Assembly (NCBI GenBank): GCA_022712815.1
Contig: JAFLJW010000103.1
Coordinates: forward strand, 1 to 7,345
Source of the DNA: Pseudodesulfovibrio sp.
GTDB lineage: Bacteria > Desulfobacterota > Desulfovibrionia > Desulfovibrionales > Desulfovibrionaceae
Direction of reading: 5' to 3'
DNA: 7,345 nt
How positions within the stretch are numbered: the first letter of the stretch is position 1; the number at the start of each line of letters is the position of its first letter. Of this stretch, positions 6,356-7,345 are shown piece after piece. A program made the translations under genes and the position numbers. Below the pieces are notes generated by a model, which searched no databases, was not told the origin of the DNA, and saw nothing but the letters and a program-made list of their open reading frames with translations.

Positions 6356-7084
6356 CTAAAGGGTCAGCCCGAAAGCGGCTTCATCCACGTACCAGATGGT
6401 TTCCTCCCCCTCCAGTCGGGCAGCGGGGTAGCGGTCCGGGGCAGTGGGGTCATTCATGATTTCGCTGACAAGGGATTGCTTGTTTTTCCCTGCGGCGAGA
6501 AAAAGAGCGGTGCGGGCGTTATTGAAGACCGGGAAAGAAAGGGTGACACGGTCGATTTTTGGTGTAGCTGGCGGGTCTATGACAGGGACGACCCAGTCGG
6601 TAGCTTCAAGGGTAGTGGTTCCGGGAAAAAGTGAGGCGGTGTGACCATCGGTTCCCACGCCTTGAAGGACGAGGTCAAAACACGGGATTTCCTTGTCTCC
6701 GAATGTGTTTACGAGATCCCGACGCATGTTTTCAGCTGCCTTTTTCACGCCGAGTTCGCCCTTGATGCGGAATATATTGGCATCCGGGATGGGGACGTGG
6801 GAAAGCAGGGAATCAAAGGCGAGTTTGTAGTTGCTCTGCTCGTCATCCGGCGGCACAGCCCGGTCATCGCCCCAGAAAATGAAGGTCCGATCCCATGGCA
6901 CGGCTCGCCAATATGGTTCGCTCGCCAGAATTTCGAAAAATCGTTTGGGAGTCGATCCGCCGGAAAGAGCGACTGTAAATCGTGCGCGTGCGTCCAGAGC
7001 CGCGTGCGAGCGGGCAATGAAAAGTTGCACGGCTGCCTTGCTCAGGTCTTCGATGTCCGCGAAGACGTGAAAATCCGCCATCAT
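6356..7084 (-). CDS. pgl: 6-phosphogluconolactonase
   Basis: Cytosolic enzyme of about 242 residues that hydrolyses 6-phosphoglucono-1,5-lactone to 6-phosphogluconate, the second step of the oxidative pentose phosphate pathway. Family motifs in order are VALSGGSTPKRFFEIL (38-53), the phosphate-binding loop; FIFWGDDRAVPPDDEQSNY (68-86), matching the usual DER-VP-SN block; LVLQGVGTDGHTASLFPG (138-155) with the catalytic-region GxDGHTASLFPG; and a C-terminal KIDRVTLSFPVFNNA (176-190). Length fits the DevB/SOL type and not the longer YbhE type. Two adjacent ATGs are possible (7084 and 7081). GAGG lies four bases before the first and seven before the second, so the second is slightly better spaced. 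The first forms an ATGA overlap with the stop of the small upstream gene. No zwf or gnd gene is in the window. Confidence 0.93.
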   Translation of the reverse strand: MMADFHVFADIEDLSKAAVQLFIARSHAALDARARFTVALSGGSTPKRFFEILASEPYWRAVPWDRTFIFWGDDRAVPPDDEQSNYKLAFDSLLSHVPIPDANIFRIKGELGVKKAAENMRRDLVNTFGDKEIPCFDLVLQGVGTDGHTASLFPGTTTLEATDWVVPVIDPPATPKIDRVTLSFPVFNNARTALFLAAGKNKQSLVSEIMNDPTAPDRYPAARLEGEETIWYVDEAAFGLTL

Positions 7085-7257
7085 GTCACCTCAAAACAAA
7101 CAATGCTGTTCACATTTATATATTTGACCAGCTTGATGCGCGGGTCATCTCGCCGGGGACCATTGCACTCCCTGGGAAGAAGCGTCAAGCGTTCACCCTT
7201 TAAAAAAAATTCAACCCACTCATAAACAACGGCAGCCGGAAAGAACAACGCTTTCAT
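7081..7257 (-). CDS. Small protein of unknown function, coupled to pgl
   Basis: A 58-residue reading frame from the ATG at 7257; a TTG eight codons upstream (7281) would give 66. I do not recognise it. Its TGA stop overlaps the first pgl ATG as ATGATG, and the pgl SD (GAGGTG) lies inside its last codons, so the two look translationally coupled. The N-terminus is hydrophobic and aromatic (MKALFFPAAVVYEWVEFF). The middle is charged (PRECNGPRRDDPRIK). The end has strand-like alternation (KYINVNSIVCFEV). There is no clear signal peptide and no metal-binding pattern. Codon use (CTT, GTC, CGC, AAG, CCG, ATC) is normal for the window. A run of eight T lies at codons 17-19. The upstream SD is weak at either start. 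Being a real gene is favoured by position and the stop-start overlap, and is not proven. Confidence 0.55.
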   Translation of the reverse strand: MKALFFPAAVVYEWVEFFLKGERLTLLPRECNGPRRDDPRIKLVKYINVNSIVCFEVT

Positions 7258-7285
7258 TGTGTTCGACTTGCGTATATTCAATACT
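7257..7285 (+). promoter_or_regulatory. Possible sigma-70-like promoter for the right-end gene
   Basis: TTGTGT (7257-7262) and AATACT (7280-7285) are separated by 17 bases. Transcription would begin near 7292, about 25 bases before the ATG at 7317. Both boxes are imperfect. On the opposite strand TTGTGG (7305-7300) and TATTGA (7283-7278), 16 bases apart, could serve the small gene and pgl, in which case its start would be the ATG at 7257. The two would overlap as a divergent promoter pair. Confidence 0.25.
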
Positions 7286-7316
7286 CTTCAAAATCGAATC
7301 CACAAGTGAGGAACAG

Positions 7317-7345
7317 ATGCTGGAAGGGTTGATGACACTGGAAAA
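7317..7345 (+). CDS. Start of a plus-strand gene, cut by the window end
   Basis: A well-formed translation start: GTGAGG, then five bases, then ATG at 7317. The frame stays open to the window end and reads MLEGLMTLE. It diverges from the lactonase pair. The nine residues are reminiscent of the opening of TerC-family membrane proteins, but this is far too short to assign. The gene call rests on the SD, the ATG and the divergent layout; the product is unknown. Confidence 0.5.

Overview
The window reads as ordinary bacterial chromosome, almost entirely coded on the minus strand. It has tightly packed genes, ATGA-type overlaps, clear Shine-Dalgarno (SD) sequences before most genes, moderate GC, and GC-rich palindromic elements in the gaps. 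An anaerobic delta-proteobacterium, perhaps of the Desulfovibrio/Pseudodesulfovibrio group, would fit. The reasons are a MqnP-like prenyltransferase of the futalosine menaquinone route, a metX-metW pair, and the style of the intergenic palindromes. This is inference from gene content and remembered repeat style; no search was possible.

Layout, right to left in the direction of transcription. At the far right a plus-strand gene begins (7317) and is cut by the window end. Divergent from it, a short unrecognised gene (7081-7257) overlaps the start of a 6-phosphogluconolactonase gene (6356-7084). A 232-base gap with three consecutive stem-loops follows. Next is a small YdcZ/DUF606-type membrane protein (5680-6123), then a 195-base gap holding a long perfect palindrome.

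The palindrome ends five bases before the SD of the first gene of a probable six-gene operon: UbiA/MqnP prenyltransferase (4621-5484), MscS-family channel (3283-4593), two-domain GNAT acetyltransferase (2447-3286), membrane-anchored rhodanese (2038-2439), MetX (806-1996) and MetW (211-816). Spacings along it are 27 bp, a 4-bp overlap, 7 bp, 41 bp and an 11-bp overlap. After metW the AT-rich left end carries a structured element (31-79) with two mutually exclusive hairpins. One of them, read on the minus strand, looks like an intrinsic terminator.

Functionally, MetX acylates homoserine to open the sulfhydrylation route to methionine, and MetW is its usual partner. The rhodanese upstream is also sulfur-related. 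The prenyltransferase belongs to quinone synthesis, the MscS protein to osmotic protection, and the lactonase to the oxidative pentose phosphate pathway. The operon therefore looks like a mixed housekeeping transcription unit.

I see no mobile element, CRISPR array, tRNA, rRNA or phage gene, and no evidence of a new defence or biosynthetic system. The points most worth a second look are the palindromic element that supplies the ribosome binding site of the prenyltransferase gene, the attenuator-like alternative folds at the left end, the altered SAM-binding loop of MetW, and the small gene coupled to the lactonase.
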